A stretch of 64,000 bases of DNA from Eubacterium sp. ER2 (GTDB lineage: Bacteria > Bacillota > Clostridia > Lachnospirales > Lachnospiraceae), in assembly GCF_000765215.1 (NCBI RefSeq), contig NZ_JPJE01000013.1, forward strand, positions 1-64,000. The letters run 5' to 3'. Shown one piece after another: positions 25,275-32,776 of this stretch (the stretch's first letter is position 1; each line of letters begins with the position of its first letter). A program made the position numbers and the translations under genes. Below the pieces are notes generated by a model. The model searched no databases and had not been told where the DNA came from. It saw nothing but the letters and a program-made list of their open reading frames with translations.

Positions 25275-26750
25275 TTGGTAAATATTATAGTAGAGCTTTC
25301 GAAATATCTCATCATCATACTGATCATCATGTACACATACCTGTGCTTCACGATATTCGGCTATCACGATATGCAGAGGAAGCAGGCCATGCTGCGCAGA
25401 CAGAATGTCCTTATGTTCCTCTTCCATCTGATCGCCTTCCTTGTGCTGTATCTGGAGATGGATGACATACGGATAGCGGGGCTGTACCTTGCCCAGGTGG
25501 TGCTCTTTGGGCTGACGATCCTTCTGTACACGAAGATCTATCCGAGAGTGTCACGGCTTGTAGTCAACAATATGTGTATGCTCCTGTGTGTCGGCCTCGT
25601 GATGCTGACACGGCTGGACTACGGCACCGCCATGCGGCAGTTTGTCTTTGCGGCTGCGGGCATTGCCCTGAGCCTTGTGGTACCTGTCATTATCCGAAAG
25701 GTGAAGGGCCTGGCGAAGCTTCGGAAGCTGTACGCCATCGCCGGTATGGCGTCCCTCGCGGTCGTGGCGGTGCTGGGACAGGTGTCCTACGGCGCCAAGC
25801 TTGGCTTTTCCATCGGCGGCATCAGCATCCAGCCATCGGAGCTGGTGAAAATTATTTTCGTATTCTATGTGGCCGCCAGCCTGAAGGAGTCCACCCGGTT
25901 TAAGAATGTGGTGATCACCACCATGATCGCGGCCCTCCACGTACTGATCCTTGTCATCTCCACAGATCTGGGAGCGGCCCTCATCATCTTTGTGGTGTAT
26001 CTGGTCATGCTGTATGTGGCCACCAGGCAGCCCCTCTACATGCTGGCCGGGATCGGAGCGGGGGCCTGCGCCTCGGTGGCCGGGTATTACCTGTTCGCCC
26101 ATGTGCGGACCCGCGTCAATGTGTGGAGAGACCCCTTTGGCACCTACGACAACGGAGGCTACCAGGTGGCCCAGTCGCTGTTTGCCATCGGTACCGGGAG
26201 CTGGTTCGGCATGGGGCTTTGTCAGGGCTCTCCGGAGAGCATCCCTGTGCGGGACTCGGACTTTATTTTCTCAGCCATCGCAGAGGAGCTTGGACTTGTC
26301 TTTGCCCTCTGTCTCATCCTTATATTTGTGAGCTGCTACATTATGTTCCTGAACATTGCCATGCAGCTCCACAACCAGTTCTACAAGCTGGTGGCGCTGG
26401 GACTGGGAACCTGTTACATCTTTCAGGTGTTTCTGAATGTAGGCGGTGTGATCAAATTCATTCCGTCCACCGGCGTGACGCTGCCCCTTGTCAGCTACGG
26501 GGGGAGTTCCATGCTCAGCACGCTGATCATGTTTGCGATCATCCAGGGACTTTACATCTTAAGAGAGGACGAGGAAGAAAGCATTGAAAGAAGAAAAAAA
26601 GAACAGAAGCTACGAGCTCAGAAGAGAGGCAGAGCGCCAAAAGAAGCAGCAGGAAAAAGCCTCCATGAGCCGTCAGGGCAAAAAAGAGTTAAAACAGCGG
26701 GAAAAGAAAGAAAAAAAGAAAAAGCGGGAAGCAAACAAAGAGTTCGCTAG
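25275..26750 (+). CDS. FtsW/RodA/SpoVE family peptidoglycan glycosyltransferase
   Basis: 491 residues, about ten membrane segments. SEDS proteins polymerise lipid II into glycan strands with a partner class B PBP. Conserved segments GGISIQPSELVKIIFVFYVA, FSAIAEELGLVFA and LPLVSYGGSSMLSTL are present. The last 60 residues form a basic, Lys/Arg-rich tail that is unusual and lies in the region overlapping the next gene. Start TTG 25275 follows AGGTGA closely. Partnered with the class B PBP directly downstream. Division, elongation or spore role cannot be told apart by sequence. Confidence 0.9.
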   Translation: MVNIIVELSKYLIIILIIMYTYLCFTIFGYHDMQRKQAMLRRQNVLMFLFHLIAFLVLYLEMDDIRIAGLYLAQVVLFGLTILLYTKIYPRVSRLVVNNMCMLLCVGLVMLTRLDYGTAMRQFVFAAAGIALSLVVPVIIRKVKGLAKLRKLYAIAGMASLAVVAVLGQVSYGAKLGFSIGGISIQPSELVKIIFVFYVAASLKESTRFKNVVITTMIAALHVLILVISTDLGAALIIFVVYLVMLYVATRQPLYMLAGIGAGACASVAGYYLFAHVRTRVNVWRDPFGTYDNGGYQVAQSLFAIGTGSWFGMGLCQGSPESIPVRDSDFIFSAIAEELGLVFALCLILIFVSCYIMFLNIAMQLHNQFYKLVALGLGTCYIFQVFLNVGGVIKFIPSTGVTLPLVSYGGSSMLSTLIMFAIIQGLYILREDEEESIERRKKEQKLRAQKRGRAPKEAAGKSLHEPSGQKRVKTAGKERKKEKAGSKQRVR

Positions 26751-28131
26751 GGTGACCTATGCCTTTGTGGCTCTCTTCCTTGTGCTGATGGTCTACATCG
26801 GCTACTTCAATATTGTGGAGAGCAAGGATATCATAAACAGTCCCTACAACCCCAGGCTGGACTCCATGGCGGACCGGGTGGTGCGGGGCAGCATCCTGGA
26901 CAAGGACGGAAATGTGCTGGCCTCCACTCAGACAGCAGAAGACGGCAGCGAATACCGCAGCTATCCCTACGGCAGCCTCTACGCCCATGTGGTTGGCTAC
27001 GATACCCAGGGGAAATCCGGGCTGGAGTCCACGGAAAACTTTGAGCTCCTAACATCCAACGCTTTTTTCCTGGAGAAGCTGCGCAATGAGTTCCAGGATG
27101 AGAAAAATATGGGAGACACGGTGGTGACTACCCTGGATACAAGCCTCCAGCAGGCAGCCTACAATGCCCTTGGCGACAACAAGGGGGCTGTGGTGATCCT
27201 GGAGCCAACAACCGGGAAGATCCTGACCATGCTCTCCAAGCCGGACTTTGACCCCAACACAGTGGAGCAGAACTGGGACGCCCTGAACAGCGATCCGGAC
27301 AGCCGTCTTTTAAACCGGGCCATCCAGGGACAGTACGCGCCTGGCTCCACCTTCAAGATCGTGACCGCTCTGGAGTACATGCGGGAGCACGCGGACTACG
27401 ACAGCTACTCCTACACCTGCAACGGCTCCATTACCTACGATGGAGTGACCATTCCCTGCGCGGGAGGACAGGTCCACGGGACCGTCAGTCTGGCGGACTC
27501 CTTCGCCTACTCCTGCAACTCATCCTTCTGCAACATCGGCCTGTCGCTGGATATTTCCAGCTACCGGGGCACAGCCAAGGATCTGCTCTTCAACAAGAGC
27601 CTTCCGGGAAACGATATCTCCCCGGTCAAGAGCAGCTTTTCCCTGAAGAGCGGCGCCTCTGCCTCAGACCGGATGATGACAGCCATGGGACAGGGGGAGA
27701 CCCAGGTCAGCCCCTACCATATGGCCCTCATCACCTCTGCCATCGCAAACGGGGGCAATCTGATGCGCCCCTACCTGGTGGAGCAGGTGACCAACTATAC
27801 AGGCTCCATTGTCAGAGAGGCGTCTCCTGACAGCTACGGGTCTCTCATGACCTCCCAGGAGGCGGCTCAGCTGAAGGAGTACATGCAGGATGTGACAGAT
27901 TACGGTACGGGCTCCGTATTCTCCGGCTCAGGCTACAGCGTGGCCGGCAAGACCGGAACCGCCGAGTACGCGGACGGGGACTCCTCCAAAAACCACTCCT
28001 GGTTCGTGGGATTTTCAGACGTAGACAACCCCGAGCTCGCTATCTGTGTGATCGTGGAGCAGTCCGACGGAGGCACAAGGGCGGTAGATGTTGCAAAAGA
28101 GATCCTGGACAGCTATTATTATAATCAGTAG
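26584..28131 (+). CDS. Class B penicillin-binding protein (PbpA-type transpeptidase)
   Basis: 515 residues from TTG 26584. A basic cytoplasmic tail (1-55), one membrane helix (TYAFVALFLVLMVYIGYF, about 58-76), a short dimerisation region and a transpeptidase domain with Ser255 (STFK), Ser310-Cys-Asn312 and Lys456-Thr-Gly458. It cross-links peptidoglycan outside the membrane with the FtsW/RodA partner. The TTG has GAGGA eight bases upstream, so it overlaps ftsW by 167 bases in another frame; ATG 26665 is the alternative and would shorten both tail and overlap. Confidence 0.88.
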   Translation: MKEEKKNRSYELRREAERQKKQQEKASMSRQGKKELKQREKKEKKKKREANKEFARVTYAFVALFLVLMVYIGYFNIVESKDIINSPYNPRLDSMADRVVRGSILDKDGNVLASTQTAEDGSEYRSYPYGSLYAHVVGYDTQGKSGLESTENFELLTSNAFFLEKLRNEFQDEKNMGDTVVTTLDTSLQQAAYNALGDNKGAVVILEPTTGKILTMLSKPDFDPNTVEQNWDALNSDPDSRLLNRAIQGQYAPGSTFKIVTALEYMREHADYDSYSYTCNGSITYDGVTIPCAGGQVHGTVSLADSFAYSCNSSFCNIGLSLDISSYRGTAKDLLFNKSLPGNDISPVKSSFSLKSGASASDRMMTAMGQGETQVSPYHMALITSAIANGGNLMRPYLVEQVTNYTGSIVREASPDSYGSLMTSQEAAQLKEYMQDVTDYGTGSVFSGSGYSVAGKTGTAEYADGDSSKNHSWFVGFSDVDNPELAICVIVEQSDGGTRAVDVAKEILDSYYYNQ

Positions 28132-28149
28132 GAAGAGGGCTTGTTTACC

Positions 28150-28473
28150 ATGAAATTCGCAAGGCATCTGTATCTGTCAGAAGGGATGGAAAAAAAGAAG
28201 AGAAAAGTGATGCACCGGCTGCGCCGCGGGAAGCTTCAGGTGCCGGTGTATCTCATCGCCCTGTGCGATTACGGGCAGGAGAGGCTGGAGATCCTCTCCT
28301 CTGCGGAGCTTCTGCAGAAGGGCTACCCATCCCAGGGGCTGCTCGTCGCGGGCATAGCCGGAGACTACGATGACGCTCTGGAGCTGGTGCGCAGGATCGC
28401 CCAGGAGACCTTTGACGCCCTCATGGGAACAGATCTGTGCGGATACATACACCACAGGGAACAGGAAGAGTAA
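28150..28473 (+). CDS. Conserved hypothetical protein
   Basis: 107 residues, soluble, with a basic N-terminal half (MEKKKRKVMHRLRRGKLQVP) and a C-terminal half containing LLVAGIAGDYDDALELVRRI. I do not recognise a domain. I chose ATG 28150, which has AAGAGGG about 11 bases upstream, over TTG 28141. It sits 18 bases after the PBP gene and one base before the DUF2953 gene, so it is expressed with cell-envelope genes. Confidence 0.7.
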   Translation: MKFARHLYLSEGMEKKKRKVMHRLRRGKLQVPVYLIALCDYGQERLEILSSAELLQKGYPSQGLLVAGIAGDYDDALELVRRIAQETFDALMGTDLCGYIHHREQEE

Positions 28474-28474
28474 T

Positions 28475-29521
28475 ATGCTTCACATTTTATTATTGATCTT
28501 AAAAATTGCAGGCATCATATTGGCAGCTATACTGGGCATACTCATATTAGCGCTCCTTATCGTCCTCTTTGTGCCCTTCTGTTACCAGGGCGCCGCAAAG
28601 TGGGACGGCGGGCAGAGAGACCTGCGGGCCCAGGGGCGGATCAGCTGGCTGTTCGGCCTGGTTGAGCTGCGGTTTGTGCTCCGGGACGGAAATGCCTCTG
28701 TAAAGGGCCGGATCGCCTGGAAGAAGCTGGGCGGAGCGCGGGCCAAGGGCCGGGAGTCCGAGCCGGAAGCGGCGGAAGAGGAAAAGGCGGAAGAGGAAAG
28801 GCCGGTAAAGGATGAGAGCAGGGACCGGCAGAAGGAGGAAAAGCATGAAGAAGAACGTGAAAAGGATCAGCAGGGAGCTGAGAAAGCTGAAGAAGCGCCA
28901 GAGGCAGTTCCGGCGCCTGCAAAGGCAGCTGCGCAGGCTGAGAAAGCGCATGAAGAAAAAGGGCTGGAGAGAGGCGCCCGGATTGAAAAAGACGCTGCGC
29001 ATGATGAAAAAGAGGGCGCCCAGGCTGACAGGGGGCACAGTAAGCTCCGCCGGACAGCTGAAAAAATATGCCGGCGCCTTCGGCAGATCATTAAAAAGAT
29101 AAAATGTACTTTTAAGAAGATCTGTGATAAAATAAATCTGATTACTGAAAAAAAAGAACAGATTGCAGCGTTTTTAAGCAACGAGACCCATAAAAAAGCG
29201 TTTGATGTCGTGAAAAAGGAATGTATCCGCCTTCTCGGGAGCGTCCTGCCCAAACAGTTCAGCCTGTCCGCGCGTTTCGGCTTTGAAGACCCATACCACA
29301 CGGGACAGCTGCTGGCAGGAATTGCCGTGCTCTACCCCTTTCTCCCGGGAGACGTCCGGGTGGAGCCTGATTTTGAGGAGCGGATCTTTCGGGGAAAAGC
29401 CGTGCTGCGGGGACGGCTGTATGTGGCAAGCCTTGTCTTTGCGGCTTTTCAGGTGCTGCGGCGCAGAGCGGTGAGAGAGACCTACCGGGATATACGGGGA
29501 TTGTTGCGGGCGAAAGCGTAA
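28475..29521 (+). CDS. DUF2953 domain membrane protein with charged linker
   Basis: 348 residues. N-terminal membrane helix (about 4-32), a short DUF2953-like beta region (QGRISWLFGLVELRFVLRDG), a linker of about 110 residues made mostly of Glu, Lys and Ala (about 90-200), then the C-terminal DUF2953 part (SLSARFGFEDPYHTGQLLAG). In sporulating Clostridia and Bacilli this family (YtfI-like) is encoded next to the GerW/YtfJ gene, as here. Function is not known. The start ATG 28475 is one base after the previous stop. Confidence 0.8.
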   Translation: MLHILLLILKIAGIILAAILGILILALLIVLFVPFCYQGAAKWDGGQRDLRAQGRISWLFGLVELRFVLRDGNASVKGRIAWKKLGGARAKGRESEPEAAEEEKAEEERPVKDESRDRQKEEKHEEEREKDQQGAEKAEEAPEAVPAPAKAAAQAEKAHEEKGLERGARIEKDAAHDEKEGAQADRGHSKLRRTAEKICRRLRQIIKKIKCTFKKICDKINLITEKKEQIAAFLSNETHKKAFDVVKKECIRLLGSVLPKQFSLSARFGFEDPYHTGQLLAGIAVLYPFLPGDVRVEPDFEERIFRGKAVLRGRLYVASLVFAAFQVLRRRAVRETYRDIRGLLRAKA

Positions 29522-29542
29522 AAATACAGGAGGTTAACGAAT

Positions 29543-29953
29543 ATGGCTGACAATAATTTCAAAGGGACTGTGGAGGCGCTGTTTCACGGAATGGATGCGG
29601 TCATCTCTTCCAGGACAGTAGTGGGGGACGCCATCCATATCAATGACACCATCATCCTTCCCCTTGTGGATGTATCCTTCGCCGTGGGGGCCGGCGCCTT
29701 TAACGGGGACAAGAGCGGTGAGAAGAAGGAGAAGGGGGCGGGAGGCCTGGGCGGCAGGATGACTCCAAGCGCTGTCCTTGTCATCCAGAACGGCACCACG
29801 AGACTGGTGAATATCAAGAACCAGGATACCATCACCAAGCTCCTGGACATGGTGCCCGACGTGCTGGATCGCTTTGCCGCAAAGGGAAACGGCAAGATGT
29901 CAGAGGACGATCTGAACGATATCCTGGACGAGGCGGAAGAGGAGAAAAAGTAA
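29543..29953 (+). CDS. GerW/YtfJ family sporulation protein
   Basis: 136 residues. The segments FHGMDAVISSRTVVGDAI, IILPLVDVSFAVGAGAF and a Gly-rich loop (GGRMTPSAVLVIQNGTTRLV) are characteristic of GerW (YtfJ), which in B. subtilis is needed for spore cortex breakdown during germination. The C-terminus is acidic. RBS AGGAGGTTAACG. Downstream of the DUF2953 gene, as in other spore formers. Confidence 0.9.
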   Translation: MADNNFKGTVEALFHGMDAVISSRTVVGDAIHINDTIILPLVDVSFAVGAGAFNGDKSGEKKEKGAGGLGGRMTPSAVLVIQNGTTRLVNIKNQDTITKLLDMVPDVLDRFAAKGNGKMSEDDLNDILDEAEEEKK

Positions 29954-30028
29954 CTGTCCGGGTTCTGAACGGCGGCGGGAGCGAATAAGCATAGAAGGAA
30001 GAGGCCTTGCGGAAGGGGCGGTGCCCTT

Positions 30029-30181
30029 ATGAAACGGGTGGCTGGCTTTGCCTTGTTCTGGATTGCTGTCGGGGTTCTGATCAGTATCTGGCTTCCCAAT
30101 ATGTTTGTGGAAGTACTGTGCATTATCCTGTGTCTGCTGGCGGCATATGAGCTGTTTTTTTGCTGCAGGGACGATAAATGA
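30029..30181 (+). CDS. Small membrane protein, 50 residues
   Basis: Begins MKRVAGFALFWIAVGVLI and ends CCRDDK. Two hydrophobic segments (about 5-22 and 26-46) separated by WLPNMF, so probably a hairpin membrane protein. GGAAGGGG lies ten bases before the ATG. A short protein of this kind after gerW looks familiar from other Lachnospiraceae. Function unknown. It ends 30 bases before the -35 box of the rpmB promoter. Confidence 0.7.
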   Translation: MKRVAGFALFWIAVGVLISIWLPNMFVEVLCIILCLLAAYELFFCCRDDK

Positions 30182-30211
30182 GAAATATTTTGGAAAATCA
30201 AAAAGAAATGC

Positions 30212-30240
30212 TTGCATTTTGAAAATTCTTCTGATAGAAT
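30212..30240 (+). promoter_or_regulatory. rpmB promoter
   Basis: TTGCAT (30212-30217), 17-bp spacer, TAGAAT (30235-30240). Confidence 0.65.
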
Positions 30241-30295
30241 ATCATTGTTGCGAGTCTGGAGAACGGACTTATTATGAGCGTTAGGAGGTGCAGTC

Positions 30296-30481
30296 ATGGC
30301 GAAATGTGCTATTTGCGAAAAGGGTGCTCACTTTGGAAACAGTGTCAGCCACTCTCATAGAAAGACACCGAAAATGTGGAAATCAAACGTAAAATCTGTG
30401 CGTGTAAAAACAGAGAGCGGAGCAAAGAGAATGTATGTATGTACTTCTTGCTTAAAATCCGGCAAAGTAGAGCGTGCTTAA
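30296..30481 (+). CDS. rpmB: Ribosomal protein L28
   Basis: 61 residues, normal length. Both zinc-type Cys pairs are kept: CAICEKG near the N-terminus and CTSCLKSG near the C-terminus, so this is the C+ form. VSHSHRKTPKMWKSN is conserved. RBS TTAGGAGGTGCAG precedes the ATG. Monocistronic between its own promoter and terminator. Confidence 0.97.
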   Translation: MAKCAICEKGAHFGNSVSHSHRKTPKMWKSNVKSVRVKTESGAKRMYVCTSCLKSGKVERA

Positions 30482-30499
30482 TCAGCGAGTAAGAAAGAG

Positions 30500-30541
30500 G
30501 GCTAATTTCCCCATACAGACGTGGGAAGTTAGTCTTTTTTT
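30500..30541 (+). terminator. rpmB terminator
   Basis: A 12-bp stem (30500-30511 with 30523-30534, including two G-U pairs) is followed by seven T. Confidence 0.85.
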
Positions 30542-30542
30542 G

Positions 30543-30571
30543 TTGTAAAACAATGGAAAACAGAGTATAAT
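30543..30571 (+). promoter_or_regulatory. Promoter of the Asp23/DAK2 operon
   Basis: TTGTAA (30543-30548), 17-bp spacer, TATAAT (30566-30571). Confidence 0.6.
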
Positions 30572-30628
30572 ATTTTTGTTAAGCAGACTTTTAAGAAAGT
30601 ATGAAAATAGAACATTGGAGGGAATTAT

Positions 30629-30988
30629 ATGAAGGGAAGCATGAGCACAGATCTTGGTATCATAACAGTAAATCCTGAAGTGATTGCGAAATATGCGGGT
30701 ACTGTTGCCGTTGAGTGCTTCGGCATCGTCGGCATGGCGGCTGTCAATATGAAGGACGGTCTTGTCAGGCTGCTGAAAAAGGACAGCCTCACCCACGGCA
30801 TCCAGGTTACCATATCGGATGACAACCGGATCACCATCGATTTCCATGTGATCGTGTCCTACGGCGTGAGCATTTCTGCTGTCACGGACAACCTGATCAG
30901 CAATGTAAAGTACAGGGTGGAAGAATTTTCCGGTATGCCGGTGGATAAAATCAATATCTACATCGAAGGCGTCAGAGTCATCGATTAG
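30629..30988 (+). CDS. Asp23/Gls24 family protein
   Basis: 119 residues. Family pattern GIITVNPEVIAKYAGTVAVE then CFGIVGMAAVN, and the C-terminal VKYRVEEFSGMPVDKINIYI. Members are cytoplasmic proteins tied to envelope stress or, next to DAK2 genes, of unknown role. Directly upstream of the DAK2 gene (17 bases), the standard arrangement in Firmicutes (yloU-yloV). RBS TGGAGGGAATT. Confidence 0.9.
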   Translation: MKGSMSTDLGIITVNPEVIAKYAGTVAVECFGIVGMAAVNMKDGLVRLLKKDSLTHGIQVTISDDNRITIDFHVIVSYGVSISAVTDNLISNVKYRVEEFSGMPVDKINIYIEGVRVID

Positions 30989-31005
30989 TTAAGGAGGACT
31001 TTTAA

Positions 31006-32691
31006 GTGGCTACAAATTCTATAAGTGTGGATATGCTCGCCAGGATGTTTCTCGCCGGGGCGCAGAATATTGAGGCGAAGAAGGAATATATCAACGAACT
31101 CAACGTATTTCCCGTGCCGGACGGCGACACGGGTACGAACATGTCGCTGACCATTATGTCGGCGGCAAAGGAAGTGACAGCGCTTGCCGACATGGACATG
31201 AAGTCTCTGGCAAAGGCCATCTCATCCGGCTCCCTGCGAGGGGCAAGGGGGAACTCCGGCGTGATCTTATCCCAGCTTTTGAGAGGGTTTACAAAGGCTC
31301 TCCGGGACGAACAGGAGATCAATGTACAAAATCTGGCAGCCGCTTGTGAGCGGGCCAAGGACACGGCCTACAAGGCGGTCATGAAGCCCAAAGAAGGGAC
31401 CATCCTCACTGTCGCCAGGGGCATTGCGGACAAAGCGAAGGAGCTGGCGGAGACTACCGATGACCTGGAGGTGTTTATCCCCGCCCTCATCGAGGAGGGG
31501 GATGCGGTTCTGGCAAAGACACCGGACATGCTTCCTGTGCTGAAGGAGGCTGGTGTGGTGGACTCCGGCGGGCAGGGTCTTATGGAGGTCCTGAAGGGAG
31601 CCTACGACGCTTTCCTGGGCAAGGAGGTCGACTACAGCGCCCTCACATCCGAGGGAGGCGGCGCGACAGCAGCCGGGCAGCAGAAGGTTGCCGCCGAGTC
31701 TGCGGCGGACATCCGGTTTGGCTACTGTACGGAATTTATTATCATGACGGAAAAAGAATTTACAGATGCGGATGAGCACGAGTTCAAGGCCTATCTGGAG
31801 TCCATCGGCGACTCTATCGTCTGTGTGGCTGACGAGGACGTGGTGAAGGTACATGTTCACACCAATGATCCCGGACTTGCCATCCAGAAAGCCCTCACCT
31901 ACGGACAGCTCTCCCGCATCAAGATTGACAATATGCGCGAGGAGCATCAGGAAAAGCTGATTCGCGATGCTGAGAAGCTGGCAAAGCAGCAGAAGGAAGA
32001 GGAGGAGAAGGCCGCCGCGGCAGAGCCGAGGAAGCCCATGGGATTTATCACAGTCTCCATCGGCGAGGGCCTGAACGAGATTTTCCGGGAGCTGGGAGCC
32101 GACTATATCATCGAGGGCGGCCAGACCATGAACCCCAGCACCGAGGATATGCTCAACGCTGTGGATCATGTGAACGCAGACACCATTTTCATCCTTCCCA
32201 ACAACAAGAACATTGTTCTGGCAGCCAACCAGGCCAAGGCCCTTGTGAAGGATAAGGAGATCATCGTCATCCCCACCAAGACAGTTCCCCAGGGCATCAC
32301 AGCCATCATCAGCTTTATGCCAGAGGCGGACAGCAAGGCCAACGAGGAGGCCATGCTGGATGCCATCAGCCATGTGAAGTCCGGGCAGGTGACCTACGCT
32401 GTCCGGGACACAAAGATCGATGACAAGGAGATCCACGAGGGAGATATCATGGGCATCGGCGACGCCGGCATCATCGCGGTGGGCACTCAGATTGAGGAGA
32501 CTACCAGGGACATGCTGGAGCAGCTTGTGGACGAGGACTCTGAGCTTATCAGCCTGTATTACGGCGAGGAAGTAAAGGAGGAGGACGCCCAGAGGTTTGT
32601 GGCTGAGATCGAGGAGAAATACCCGGATGTGGATGTGGACGCACACTACGGCGGACAGCCTATCTACTACTACGTGCTGGCTGTAGAATAA
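31006..32691 (+). CDS. DAK2 domain protein (YloV/FakA-like)
   Basis: 561 residues, GTG start with AAGGAGG upstream. N-terminal DAK2 domain (about 1-200) with the nucleotide and Mg motif FPVPDGDTGTNMSLT and GSLRGARGNSGVILSQLLRG, a middle domain with HVHTNDPG, and a C-terminal DegV-like fold domain (VDAHYGGQPIYYYVLAVE). In S. aureus FakA phosphorylates fatty acids held by DegV-type FakB. Whether this enzyme does the same is inferred. A weak terminator follows. Confidence 0.9.
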   Translation: MATNSISVDMLARMFLAGAQNIEAKKEYINELNVFPVPDGDTGTNMSLTIMSAAKEVTALADMDMKSLAKAISSGSLRGARGNSGVILSQLLRGFTKALRDEQEINVQNLAAACERAKDTAYKAVMKPKEGTILTVARGIADKAKELAETTDDLEVFIPALIEEGDAVLAKTPDMLPVLKEAGVVDSGGQGLMEVLKGAYDAFLGKEVDYSALTSEGGGATAAGQQKVAAESAADIRFGYCTEFIIMTEKEFTDADEHEFKAYLESIGDSIVCVADEDVVKVHVHTNDPGLAIQKALTYGQLSRIKIDNMREEHQEKLIRDAEKLAKQQKEEEEKAAAAEPRKPMGFITVSIGEGLNEIFRELGADYIIEGGQTMNPSTEDMLNAVDHVNADTIFILPNNKNIVLAANQAKALVKDKEIIVIPTKTVPQGITAIISFMPEADSKANEEAMLDAISHVKSGQVTYAVRDTKIDDKEIHEGDIMGIGDAGIIAVGTQIEETTRDMLEQLVDEDSELISLYYGEEVKEEDAQRFVAEIEEKYPDVDVDAHYGGQPIYYYVLAVE

Positions 32692-32709
32692 AGAGAGAAC
32701 AAAAGAGAG

Positions 32710-32742
32710 ATAGCAGGCATGATTTTGCCTGTTATTTCTTTG
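32710..32742 (+). terminator. Weak terminator between the DAK2 gene and recG
   Basis: ATAGCAGGC (32710-32718) pairs with GCCTGTTAT (32727-32735), one G-U pair, followed by TTCTTTG. Confidence 0.5.
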
Positions 32743-32776
32743 TCCGGAGACAAAACCAAGAGCAGGTGAATGAGGT

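Noticed and set aside
28812-29102. Arg/Lys-rich 96-codon frame inside the DUF2953 gene
   Set aside because: Alternative frame of the repetitive Glu/Lys/Ala linker; no independent ribosome site.
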